The notes under the pieces were generated by a model that had not been told where the DNA came from, searched no databases, and was given only the letters and a program-made list of their open reading frames with translations. The translations under genes and the position numbers were made by a program. From contig NZ_LMOD01000001.1 in assembly GCF_001423485.1 (NCBI RefSeq), positions 6,617 to 70,616 of the forward strand: a stretch of DNA of 64,000 nucleotides, written 5' to 3'. This document shows positions 24,954-33,764 of the stretch, in pieces. This DNA comes from Microbacterium sp. Leaf320. Its GTDB lineage: Bacteria; Actinomycetota; Actinomycetes; Actinomycetales; Microbacteriaceae. Position 1 is the stretch's first letter. Every line of letters starts with the position of its first letter.

Positions 24954-26082
24954 CGACGATGCGGCAGCCTCCGCTGTGACGATCGGCCCGCCGATTGCTA
25001 TCGTGCGGCTGCCAGTTACAAGTCTCGCGCTCGACCCTGAGAATCCTCGCCTGCCCGAGGAACTTCTCGGATCCACCGAGGCCGCAATGCTCTCGTGGCT
25101 AGAAGAGACCTCAAACCTCGAGGAACTCGCCTCGTCGATGATCCAGAATGGCTTCTTCGATCATGAGCCCCTGATCGTCCGCACCACCCCCGACCCTCAG
25201 AAGTATGTGGTTGTAGAAGGCAACCGACGATTCGCCACGATACAGATCCTGCTTCAAACGGATGCAGCGGTTGCCGCGGACCTCGAGTTCGATTTTGAGG
25301 TTGAACCGACGGCAGAACAGCTTGACCTGATTCGGGTGGTGCCTTGCGTCGTCGTCACCAGCGATGCGGAGGTGCGTAAGTTCCTCGGCTACCGCCATAT
25401 CGGGGGCATCAAGACTTGGAGCGCTGAAGCCAAAGCGCGATATTTAGAGACCGAGGTCGAGGGAGCCGCGGCGGCAGGGAGCGTCAATCCGTTTAAGGAC
25501 GTAGGAAAGCGCGTCGGGACGAACGCTCTAGGGGTCCGCGGGCCTTACTTGGCGCTGAAAACCCTCAAGGTGGCGCGTGACGACCTTGACCTCGGTGAAA
25601 CAGCTAGAACAGTTCTTCGAGAACGTTTCGGAGTCTGGAATCGACTTCTGAACAGCGCTGAAGTCCGAACCTTCATCGGGCTTGGGGACGCGATGGACTA
25701 CGCTGCGATTCAATCGCGACTGACTCAATTGAGTCGGCCAAATCTGAAGATGGTCCTCGACGACTTGGTTCCTCAGGCAGGAACACGGCTCGCCTTGCTG
25801 CAGGACTCTCGAGACGTCACTACATACGGTCGGGTTCTCGCGAATGATGCTGCTCGCGAGGCGTTGATTGTGTACCGCGATCTTGATCTTGCTGCTCAGG
25901 TTGCCGATGGTTCGACTTTGCCTCAGAAGCTGCGCAACATCACTAAGAGCTTGGATCTCTTGGTGCGAAATATCGATTCGTTCGAAATCGGATCGAGCGA
26001 AGTAGAAGCAGCTGCGAGCTTGTTCAATATGGCGCGGTCGCTCAATGTTCTTGTGAAGGACCGCCTCGATGGCGAAGATTGA
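24946..26082 (+). CDS. ParB/Srx-fold (ParB N-terminal-like) protein of the cassette
   Basis: 378 aa. The N-terminal 110 residues follow the ParB/sulfiredoxin pattern: DPENPRLPEELLG, LEELASSMIQNGFF, EPLIVRT, then the box EGNRRFATIQIL at residues 91-102. LGYRHIGGIKTWS (147-160) is a second conserved-looking stretch. The rest is helical. Proteins of this fold may bind CTP/ATP or act as nucleases. ATG 24946 has GGGAAG upstream and overlaps the methyltransferase stop. Its own 3' end overlaps the next gene by 14 bp. A role in DNA sensing or cleavage is inference. Confidence 0.75.
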   Translation: MPNDDAAASAVTIGPPIAIVRLPVTSLALDPENPRLPEELLGSTEAAMLSWLEETSNLEELASSMIQNGFFDHEPLIVRTTPDPQKYVVVEGNRRFATIQILLQTDAAVAADLEFDFEVEPTAEQLDLIRVVPCVVVTSDAEVRKFLGYRHIGGIKTWSAEAKARYLETEVEGAAAAGSVNPFKDVGKRVGTNALGVRGPYLALKTLKVARDDLDLGETARTVLRERFGVWNRLLNSAEVRTFIGLGDAMDYAAIQSRLTQLSRPNLKMVLDDLVPQAGTRLALLQDSRDVTTYGRVLANDAAREALIVYRDLDLAAQVADGSTLPQKLRNITKSLDLLVRNIDSFEIGSSEVEAAASLFNMARSLNVLVKDRLDGED

Positions 26083-26992
26083 ACCGCTGATCGATAAGTA
26101 CGGCACATTCGCGCGAGCATCATTCTTCGCAGATTACCTCGAGGTTGTCGCGCTACGCGACCAGCGGGTGAAGCTGTCCTCTCTGCGCGATCTCATTGAA
26201 GAGACCTACCCTCGAGTGAAGCGAATCTTACGGCCTGGGGGCGACGAAGAAGACCTCCCGGACTGGAAGCCGACCGATCTGGCCGATGAGGCCTGGACTT
26301 GTATCCTTCAGCGAGCAGATGTGCTCGGAGATCGTTACCCGTTCACCATTCGGCGTGAAGTACTGAACCGTGCTGCGGGGCTGAACCCGGCCGATTCTGT
26401 GTATGTCGGCCTGTTGGCGATTACGGTGAGCCACGCGTTCAGCATCATGGCGCCGAGCCTCGTGGAACACCTGTTGGAAGAGGTCGTGAGCGATTCGCTG
26501 GAGAACGTGGGGCTAAAGGTGGGGCGGCTCGGACCGCTCTCCCGATCAAGCGGATTCGACTTCGTGCGAACGATGGACGCGCTCGGACAGGCGCTCTCGA
26601 TTCCAATCAATGCCAATGCAACGACTCGGCGTAACAACGCTAACGACGAGGACGTGGATATTGTTGCCCACCTCGATTGGGGCACCGCTCGATCGGGACG
26701 ATGGTTGTTCGTTGGTCAGGTCACCTGCGCTGTGAGCGACGACTGGAGGAAGAAGGCTCAGGAGCCAGCAGTCAATGACTGGCAGAAGTTCTTCGGCGAA
26801 GTGATCGCCCCCGTACCGTTCCTCGCTGTTCCTCACCACGCTGACGATGAGACTTTCAAGTACGTAACGAGCATCTCTGTAAATATCCTCGATAGAACGC
26901 GCATCGTCCAAAACCTGCGTCAGAACACAGCGGCTCAGCGAGACGTCGTTGACGCGCTGATGGATGCAGAGTACGCGTCGTTCAAGGTCTGA
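26069..26992 (+). CDS. Putative restriction endonuclease-like protein of the cassette
   Basis: 307 aa. The N-terminal half is helical. The C-terminal half has DVDIVAHLDWGTARSGRWLF (Asp197 candidate) then GQVTCAVSDDWRKKA (216-230) and VPFLAVPHH, the order and spacing of strand motifs in some PD-(D/E)XK restriction enzymes. The usual acidic-x-Lys is replaced by QVT, so catalysis by this site is uncertain. Its 14-bp overlap with the ParB-like gene and position after a methyltransferase make it the natural restriction partner. AAGGA lies about 9 nt before ATG 26069. Confidence 0.6.
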   Translation: MAKIEPLIDKYGTFARASFFADYLEVVALRDQRVKLSSLRDLIEETYPRVKRILRPGGDEEDLPDWKPTDLADEAWTCILQRADVLGDRYPFTIRREVLNRAAGLNPADSVYVGLLAITVSHAFSIMAPSLVEHLLEEVVSDSLENVGLKVGRLGPLSRSSGFDFVRTMDALGQALSIPINANATTRRNNANDEDVDIVAHLDWGTARSGRWLFVGQVTCAVSDDWRKKAQEPAVNDWQKFFGEVIAPVPFLAVPHHADDETFKYVTSISVNILDRTRIVQNLRQNTAAQRDVVDALMDAEYASFKV

Positions 26993-27000
26993 CCAGAGAT

Positions 27001-27023
27001 GGCTGTGCCGGTTCCGTGCCGGT
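27001..27023 (+). promoter_or_regulatory. Right paired GTGCCGGT motif (candidate integrase arm site)
   Basis: GTGCCGGT at 27005-27012 and 27016-27023, again 11 bp apart and in the same orientation as the left pair at 15711-15733. It lies about 106 bp inside attR. Confidence 0.5.
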
Positions 27024-27129
27024 GGCTCTGCTGAAACCACCATCAACCAGTCGCGACCAACGATGACACCATCCGCGGAATCACGCGGCCAACGGGGACG
27101 AACAAGTACCCGTCACCCCACAGCACCTA

Positions 27130-27177
27130 ACTCATAATCGTGAGGTCGCGGGTTCAAGCCCCGCTCCTGCTACAGAT
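27130..27177 (+). repeat. attR (48-bp direct repeat, tRNA-Met 3' remnant)
   Basis: Identical to 15598-15645. It is the displaced 3' end of the original chromosomal tRNA-Met gene, followed by its original terminator. It lacks the 5' half and is not a functional tRNA. Confidence 0.93.
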
Positions 27178-27178
27178 G

Positions 27179-27205
27179 AAAACCCCCGGGATTCCCGGGG
27201 GTTTT
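27179..27205 (+). terminator. Original chromosomal terminator of tRNA-Met
   Basis: A perfect 12-bp stem, AAAACCCCCGGG (27179-27190) with CCCGGGGGTTTT (27194-27205), has a 3-nt loop and ends in a T run. Confidence 0.85.
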
Positions 27206-27218
27206 TGCGTATCCGGAG

Positions 27219-27782
27219 TCAGTTCCGGTCCGAGGAAGCCAGTGCATGCTCGGTGAGCCGTGTGTACATATACATGTCCCGGGGATTGCCGTCGATCCGT
27301 TTCCACGCCCGCAGGAGCGCTTCCCGCTCGTAACCGGCCCGCTCTGCCAAGAGCCAGGACCCTTCATTACCTGGCTCTATGTGCAGCTCGACCCGATCGA
27401 GGTTCTCGAGTGCTGTCGCCCATGCCGTCACGGTGAGCAGTGCGTCGAGCGCGTACCCGCGGCGGCGATGCGAGGAGGCGATCCAGTAGCCCACGCTCGC
27501 GCGCCTGCCGCCGGCGAGGAAGAGACCGATGTGCCCGACCGCGTGACCGTCGAGGTCTGCGATGGCGAACGCGTAGCCGGTTCCGGAATCGAGGCGATCG
27601 TGCTGGCGTTCGATGAATGCCAGAGCCTCCGCCTCACCTGCGGTGCGAGGGACGGTCGTGACGAGTGTGATCAGCGGGTCGCCGGATGCCTCCTGCACGA
27701 CGGAGACGTCATCGGCGCGCCACTCCCGGAGGCGCGTTCGTTCGCCCGTGAGGGTCGGAAGGGCCAGCGGAGTGTCGTTCAT
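27219..27782 (-). CDS. GNAT-family N-acetyltransferase (RimJ/RimL-like)
   Basis: 187 aa, with the RimJ/RimL-type layout: LTGERTRLREWRADDVSVVQEAS at the start, VGYWIASSHRRRGYALDALLTV (acetyl-CoA pyrophosphate loop R-R-G-Y-A, near residue 110) and IEPGNEGSWLLAERAGYEREALL near 140. It transfers an acetyl group from acetyl-CoA to an amine; the substrate (ribosomal protein N-terminus or antibiotic-like amine) cannot be inferred. First chromosomal gene after the element. Confidence 0.85.
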   Translation of the reverse strand: MNDTPLALPTLTGERTRLREWRADDVSVVQEASGDPLITLVTTVPRTAGEAEALAFIERQHDRLDSGTGYAFAIADLDGHAVGHIGLFLAGGRRASVGYWIASSHRRRGYALDALLTVTAWATALENLDRVELHIEPGNEGSWLLAERAGYEREALLRAWKRIDGNPRDMYMYTRLTEHALASSDRN

Positions 27783-27916
27783 GCTCCGATGGTCGCATGG
27801 TCATCGTCGGCATCGCGAGACGCGCGCGAGGTCGCCTCGATGTCAAGGGGATGCCGGCCGACTCGCGCAGCGCCGAGACTGATGGTCCTTTGCCGCAACC
27901 GACGACAGGAGCGAAC

Positions 27917-28099
27917 ATGTCAGACCCTCAGGCAACGCCGGAAGAAGGCTCCGGGATCGATGCGATCGGCGTGGACGCCGATTTCGTGACGAACGACCCG
28001 GATCCCGAGGTCGACCCGGCGACTCCGGGCGAGGATCAGAAGGCCGACGGCGACAACGCCGATCATCCTGACGAGCTCGAGGTCGGCGACCTCCCCTGA
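27917..28099 (+). CDS. Short, highly acidic protein
   Basis: Predicted 60 aa, starting MSDPQATPEEGSGIDAIG, rich in Asp, Glu and Pro and probably disordered. AGGAG is 5 nt before ATG 27917. The upstream in-frame extension to 27797 lacks a ribosome site. Function unknown. Confidence 0.55.
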   Translation: MSDPQATPEEGSGIDAIGVDADFVTNDPDPEVDPATPGEDQKADGDNADHPDELEVGDLP

Positions 28100-28106
28100 C
28101 CACACA

Positions 28107-28148
28107 CGCCACGGGCCCGCTTCTCATTCGAGGAGCGGGCCCGTGGCG
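28107..28148. terminator. Bidirectional terminator
   Basis: A perfect 15-bp stem, CGCCACGGGCCCGCT (28107-28121) with 28134-28148, and a 12-nt loop. It separates the acidic-protein gene from the convergent MFS gene. Confidence 0.75.
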
Positions 28149-28160
28149 TCCGTGAGAGGG

Positions 28161-29855
<1,695 letters not shown>

Positions 29856-30467
29856 TCAGTCGGCTTTCTGTGATGGTGCGTACACGGTGCGGGCGACCTC
29901 GAGCCGACGGCTGACGAGGTCGCGGAACGAGTCGGTCGAGTGGCGGTGGAGCAGCCGGTCCATGCTCAGGCGCACCAGTGCGCCGACCGAATGGACGAGG
30001 ACCTCGGCGCGCAGCTCGGCGTCATCGCCTTCGCCCGTTCGCCTCACGATGAGTGCCATGTCGCGGCGCTCGTTCTTGGCGATCTGCTCGAACGCGGCCT
30101 TGATGAGTCGGGGTTCCTGCTCGATCACGGCGAAGAGCGCGGGGGCGTCGTCGAGTGGGTTGACGAGATCGAATCGGGCGATCGTCAGCGCGATGAAGTC
30201 GTCGAGCAGGTCGCCGCCACGGGCCACGAAGTCCTCTTCGAGAGCCTCCTGCCGAGGGTCGATCGCGGCGAAGCCGAAGACCGCGTTCTCCTTGCTCTCG
30301 AAATAGTTGAAGAACGTCCGCCGAGAGACGCCGACCTCCGCGCACAGTTCTTCGACCGTGAACCCGGCGAAGCCCTGCTCGGCGGTCAGGCGTCGGGCGG
30401 TCTCTGCCAGCGCGCGCGACGTCTCGCGCTTGCGCTGCTCCCGCAGTGAATCTGCACTCTCACTCAT
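29856..30467 (-). CDS. TetR-family repressor of the MFS exporter
   Basis: 203 aa. The N-terminal helix-turn-helix is FTVEELCAEVGVSRRTFFNYFESKENAVFG at about residues 34-63; the remainder is a helical ligand-binding domain. ATG 30467 is preferred over TTG 30476, because the inverted repeat 30468-30487 then sits directly before the start. Adjacent to the exporter gene, it should repress both genes and be released by an exporter substrate. Confidence 0.9.
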   Translation of the reverse strand: MSESADSLREQRKRETSRALAETARRLTAEQGFAGFTVEELCAEVGVSRRTFFNYFESKENAVFGFAAIDPRQEALEEDFVARGGDLLDDFIALTIARFDLVNPLDDAPALFAVIEQEPRLIKAAFEQIAKNERRDMALIVRRTGEGDDAELRAEVLVHSVGALVRLSMDRLLHRHSTDSFRDLVSRRLEVARTVYAPSQKAD

Positions 30468-30487
30468 AGAGTGCAATCTTGCACTCT
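30468..30487. promoter_or_regulatory. TetR operator, perfect 9-bp inverted repeat
   Basis: AGAGTGCAA-TC-TTGCACTCT is perfectly symmetric and directly abuts the tetR start codon. TAGGTT (minus strand, 30494-30489) just upstream is a plausible -10. A further AGAGTGCACT half-site lies at 30496. Confidence 0.75.
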
Positions 30488-30620
30488 TAACCTAAGAGTG
30501 CACTGTGAAGATTTCTCGGAGCAGTTTGTGACGAATCGTTCGTAGCATCCGTCTTAGTGGTGTCGCGGCACTGCGACCCGCACCCTCGAGGAGGCGGACA
30601 CTCAGACGAAGGAGCGCATC

Positions 30621-31076
30621 ATGGCGAACGTGACGAACAGCACCGGGTCGAAGGCCCAGGTCGCACCGACCGCGACGGGTGCGCCGTCGACAGGCCAGAC
30701 GGTCATCGAGAACGGTGTGGTCGCGAAGATCGCCGGCATCGCTGCTCGCGAGGTGACGGGCGTCCACGCTCTCGGCGGGGGAGCGGCCCGTGCGGTCGGT
30801 GCCATCCGCGACGCGCTCAACTCCACCGACCTCGCCCAGGGCGTCAGCGTCGAGGTCGGAGAGACCCAGGTCGCCGTCGACGTCACGATCGTCGCCGAGT
30901 ACCCGGCCGCACTGCACAAGGTCGCCGACGACGTGCGAGCGGCGATCTCCGTCGCGATGGCCGAATACGTCGGCAAGCAGGCAGTCGAGGTGAACGTGAC
31001 CATCAACGACGTGCACATCCCGGCTGACGACGACGACGCCGACAGCGTCCAGTCCGACGAGACCCGAGTCCAGTAG
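30621..31076 (+). CDS. Asp23/Gls24-family envelope stress protein
   Basis: 151 aa. The Asp23 core runs from about residue 27: TVIENGVVAKIAGIAAREVTGVHALG, then VSVEVGETQVAVDVTIVAEY and VNVTINDVHIP. A low-complexity Thr/Ala N-terminus and acidic C-terminus flank it. Asp23 proteins form membrane-associated assemblies in alkaline or cell-wall stress. It starts a four-gene locus with an ECF sigma factor and two more Asp23-like genes. Confidence 0.9.
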   Translation: MANVTNSTGSKAQVAPTATGAPSTGQTVIENGVVAKIAGIAAREVTGVHALGGGAARAVGAIRDALNSTDLAQGVSVEVGETQVAVDVTIVAEYPAALHKVADDVRAAISVAMAEYVGKQAVEVNVTINDVHIPADDDDADSVQSDETRVQ

Positions 31077-31205
31077 TCCTCGCACGGACGAGGTGACCAT
31101 GACCGAATCGGAGCGTCGTGGCCTCGTCGTCGGGGGATCGTCGATCCCATCCGATGACGGGTCGGTTCCGAACCTCCCAATGGGACTGAACGAGGGAGTG
31201 GCCAA

Positions 31206-31772
31206 GTGGCTGGGGAACGATTCCGTACTGCTCTCGAGCAGGCTGACGATCGAATCGTCGCCGGACGCGCGATGGACGGCGATGTCGCCGCGTTCGCGGT
31301 GCTCGTCCGCAGGTACACGCCGATGATGCGCGCATACACGCACAGGATGCTGAATGCCTCCGCCGACGTCGACGACATCGTGCAGGAGACGTTCGTGACC
31401 GCGTGGCAGCGGTTCTCGGAGCTCGACGACCCTGCGAAGGTCAAGAGCTGGCTGATGCGGATCGTGAGCCGTAAGGCGGTGGACCGTATCCGCGCGCTCC
31501 GCCCGACGCTCGATGTCGATGATATGGAGCAGGCGGCCCCCTCGAAGGACTCGCCTGCGCGGGTCGTCGAGGCGCGGGAGGGCGTGGCGGCGCTGGGAGC
31601 AGCGCTGCAAGAGCTGCCTGCCGCGCAGCGCGAGTGCTGGGTGCTCCGCGAGATGGGCGGGTACTCCTACGACGAGATCGCCGCGGAACTGGGGATCTCG
31701 GTCTCGACCGCACGCGGCCTGCTAGCCAGAGCCCGAAAGTTCATGATCGTGCGGATGGAGGCATGGCGATGA
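31206..31772 (+). CDS. ECF-type RNA polymerase sigma factor
   Basis: 188 aa. Sigma region 2 covers about residues 28-95 (FAVLVRRYTPMMRAYTHRML, DVDDIVQETFVTAWQ); region 4 covers 130-180 (LPAAQRECWVLREMGGYSYDEI, ELGISVSTARGLLARARKF). No region 1 or 3. GTG 31206 has GAGGGAG 7 nt upstream. The stop overlaps the next start (ATGA), so it is cotranslated with the likely anti-sigma/Asp23 protein. Confidence 0.88.
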   Translation: MAGERFRTALEQADDRIVAGRAMDGDVAAFAVLVRRYTPMMRAYTHRMLNASADVDDIVQETFVTAWQRFSELDDPAKVKSWLMRIVSRKAVDRIRALRPTLDVDDMEQAAPSKDSPARVVEAREGVAALGAALQELPAAQRECWVLREMGGYSYDEIAAELGISVSTARGLLARARKFMIVRMEAWR

Positions 31773-32392
31773 CTGAAGAGCAGGAGACTCCCGACGTGCG
31801 TCAGCTCGGTCTCGAACCGAGTGATCTCGACGGACACACTCTCGAAGAGCTGAGCGACTACCTCGAGGCGGGTCGGCTGCCGGCCGATCCCGACATCGAG
31901 GGCTCACCCGGGTGCCAGCTCGCGCTCGATGCGCTCGAGCGTCTGCGCGGGCTGGGTGGGCAGCTGATGGAGGCGGATGCCGCGGCGATGCCGGAGGTCG
32001 ACGACAGCTGGGTCGACCGCATCCTCAGCGGGATCGCTCTGGACGCCCGTGCCGGCCGCCGCATCCCGTTCGACGAGCCGGAGGCGGGTGTCGACTTCGG
32101 GATCACCGAGGGAGCCGTTCGTGGCCTGATCCGCTCTGCGGAGAACGCCGTCCCCGGCATCCTCGTCGGTCACTCGACCCTCTACGGCGACGTCACGACC
32201 GTGGGTGCGCCGATTCGGATCGCGATCGAGGTGAACGCGCTGTACGGCGTGTCGATCCCCGTGGCGGTCGAACGGCTGCGCCAGGAGGTGGGCGAGCGCG
32301 TGCACAGGCACACCGATCTCGTTCTGACCGGAATCGACGTCACGGTGCGTGACGTCCAGAGGCTCAGCGACCCGACGGAGGACGAGTCATGA
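31769..32392 (+). CDS. Putative anti-sigma-like / Asp23 fusion protein
   Basis: 207 aa. The N-terminal part (TLEELSDYLEAGRLPADPDI, then GCQLALDALERLRGL) looks like a helical sigma-binding region. The C-terminal half (GAVRGLIRSAENAVPGILVG, then VEVNALYG-type strand and GIDVTVRDVQRL) is an Asp23-like domain. GGAGG is 8 nt before ATG 31769, which overlaps the sigma stop. Control of the adjacent sigma factor by an Asp23-family protein is inference from coupling and order. Confidence 0.6.
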   Translation: MTEEQETPDVRQLGLEPSDLDGHTLEELSDYLEAGRLPADPDIEGSPGCQLALDALERLRGLGGQLMEADAAAMPEVDDSWVDRILSGIALDARAGRRIPFDEPEAGVDFGITEGAVRGLIRSAENAVPGILVGHSTLYGDVTTVGAPIRIAIEVNALYGVSIPVAVERLRQEVGERVHRHTDLVLTGIDVTVRDVQRLSDPTEDES

Positions 32393-32745
32393 CGACCACA
32401 GCGCGGCACGAGGAGCTCGCGGAGCGTGTGGAGGCAGCGGTGCTCGCAACGTCGGGCGTCCGCAGCCTCTACCGCGCCGGTTCGCTGATCTCGAATCTCG
32501 TCGGCACGAGCGCGGTCGCGCTCGGAATAAACCGCTCCGACGAACCTCTCGTCGCGGTGCGGATCTCCGGCGATGACGCGCAGGTCGAAGCGTCGCTCGG
32601 GATCGAATACTCGGCGGGCGCCGTCGACACGCTCCGCGAGGTGCGTGCGGTGGTCGAGCGGACCCTCACCGCTGACGGCCTGGCGCTCGCCGACATAGTG
32701 CTCACGATCGCGTATGTCCATCCTCGGGAGGCATCGTCGGACTGA
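32389..32745 (+). CDS. Short Asp23-like protein
   Basis: 118 aa. ELAERVEAAVLATSGVRSLYRAG and VVERTLTADGLALADIVLTIAYVHP match the start and end of an Asp23-type alpha/beta domain. The ATG overlaps the previous stop (ATGA). Last gene of the sigma/Asp23 locus. Confidence 0.7.
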   Translation: MTTTARHEELAERVEAAVLATSGVRSLYRAGSLISNLVGTSAVALGINRSDEPLVAVRISGDDAQVEASLGIEYSAGAVDTLREVRAVVERTLTADGLALADIVLTIAYVHPREASSD

Positions 32746-32760
32746 GTCCGCGTGAGCACG

Positions 32761-32795
32761 AGAGGCGCCGATCTTGGGTGAAGGTCGGCGCCTCT
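32761..32795. terminator. Bidirectional terminator
   Basis: AGAGGCGCCGATCTT (32761-32775) pairs with 32781-32795 with one G:T, loop GGGTG. It ends the Asp23 locus and the convergent qorB gene. Confidence 0.75.
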
Positions 32796-32824
32796 GGCGT
32801 GCGCGGGCGTGCCGCCTGTGCGCG

Positions 32825-33670
32825 TCAGGCGATGGCGCGCAGACCGTCGATGAGCGGTGTGGTCGGCCGGCCGATGAGACGGGCGAGAGTGCCGTCGGTG
32901 TCGGCGAGTGCGCCGGAGCGGATGCCGGAGTCCAAGGCGACCACGAAGCCGGCCGTGCCCTCGTCGAGACCCGCAGCCAGAAGACCGTCGCGCTGCTCGT
33001 CCGCCGTCAAGGGCTGGTAGGACACTTCGCGCCCGGAGACCTCGGAGATCGCCGCGGCGAGATCGTCGTAGCTCCAGGCGACGTCTCCGCCGAGCTCGTA
33101 CACCTCGCCGATGTGGCCGTCCTCCAGCAGGACGACGGCTGCGGCTTCCGCGAAGTCCTTGCGGTTCGCCGAGGCGACGCGGCCGTCGCCGGCTCCGGAT
33201 GCGAGAACGCCCGTCTCGGCGGCGCGGGCGAAGTCGGCGGCGTAGTTCTCGGTGTACCAGTTGTTGCGCAGGATCACGGAGGGAAGCCCCGAGGCCTGAA
33301 TGAGCTCTTCTGTCGCCTTGTGCTCGGGAGCGAGGACGAGGTCGCTCGTCGTCGCCTTCGGAGCGCTGGTGTAGACGAACTTCGCGACCCCGGCATCCTT
33401 GGCGGCGTCGATGACGGCCTTGTGCTGTGCGACGCGCTGTCCGACCTCCGAGCCCGAGATCAGCAGGACGGAGTCGACGCCGTCGAGAGCAGCCGTGATC
33501 GAGGCAGGATCGGAGTAGTCCAGTCGCGCGACCGGCACGCCGAGATCCTGGGCCTTGGCGACATCGCGGACACCGGCGACGATCGACTGCGGATCCGCGC
33601 CGCGCTCGAGGAGGCTGGCGATGACGAGGCGTCCGAGGTTGCCGGTGGCGCCGGTGACGAGGATGGTCAT
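32825..33670 (-). CDS. qorB: NAD(P)H:quinone oxidoreductase-like NmrA/SDR protein
   Basis: 281 aa. The start TILVTGATGNLGRLV is the Rossmann dinucleotide loop, followed by VARLDYSDPASITAALDGVDSVLLISG, typical of QorB/YtfG. LRNNWYTENY near residue 140 is the conserved substrate-side segment. It is expected to reduce quinones with NADPH. The start is ATG 33670, not the longer frame to 33766. Divergent from an HxlR regulator, as in the ytfG-ytfH pair. Confidence 0.85.
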   Translation of the reverse strand: MTILVTGATGNLGRLVIASLLERGADPQSIVAGVRDVAKAQDLGVPVARLDYSDPASITAALDGVDSVLLISGSEVGQRVAQHKAVIDAAKDAGVAKFVYTSAPKATTSDLVLAPEHKATEELIQASGLPSVILRNNWYTENYAADFARAAETGVLASGAGDGRVASANRKDFAEAAAVVLLEDGHIGEVYELGGDVAWSYDDLAAAISEVSGREVSYQPLTADEQRDGLLAAGLDEGTAGFVVALDSGIRSGALADTDGTLARLIGRPTTPLIDGLRAIA

Positions 33671-33736
33671 GGGGTGTCCTTTCGTAGGTGACATGACCCA
33701 CAACCGCGTAGTGTGAGCGGAACATTCCAGAACGTC

Positions 33737-33764
33737 GGTACCCACTTTGAAGTAAGGTACATAC
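33737..33764 (+). promoter_or_regulatory. HxlR operator overlapping a leaderless -10
   Basis: The imperfect inverted repeat GGTACC-CACTT-TG-AAGTAAGGTAC (33737-33760) overlaps TAAGGT (33753-33758), which is exactly 6 nt before ATG 33765. This fits autoregulation and control of qorB. Confidence 0.5.

Larger units (their letters stand above)
15598..27177. mobile_element. AICE-type integrative element (about 11.6 kb) in tRNA-Met
   Basis: The element is bounded by 48-bp direct repeats and encodes tyrosine integrase, Xis, a RepSA-like rolling-circle initiator, one FtsK-like transfer ATPase and a Pra-like activator: the pSAM2 replication-integration-transfer set. Seven leftward genes overlap each other by a few bases. 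A rightward cargo operon encodes a cytosine methyltransferase, ParB/Srx-like protein and putative nuclease. No KorSA-type repressor or Spd spread genes were recognised, so it is a compact form. The cargo genes are visibly richer in A/T than the flanking chromosome. Confidence 0.9.

Noticed and set aside
27130-27177. Second tRNA gene
   Set aside because: It holds only the 3' half of tRNA-Met. It is the attR remnant.
31093-31326. 77-aa ORF upstream of the sigma factor
   Set aside because: Overlaps the sigma gene by 120 bp with no ribosome site and no recognisable composition.
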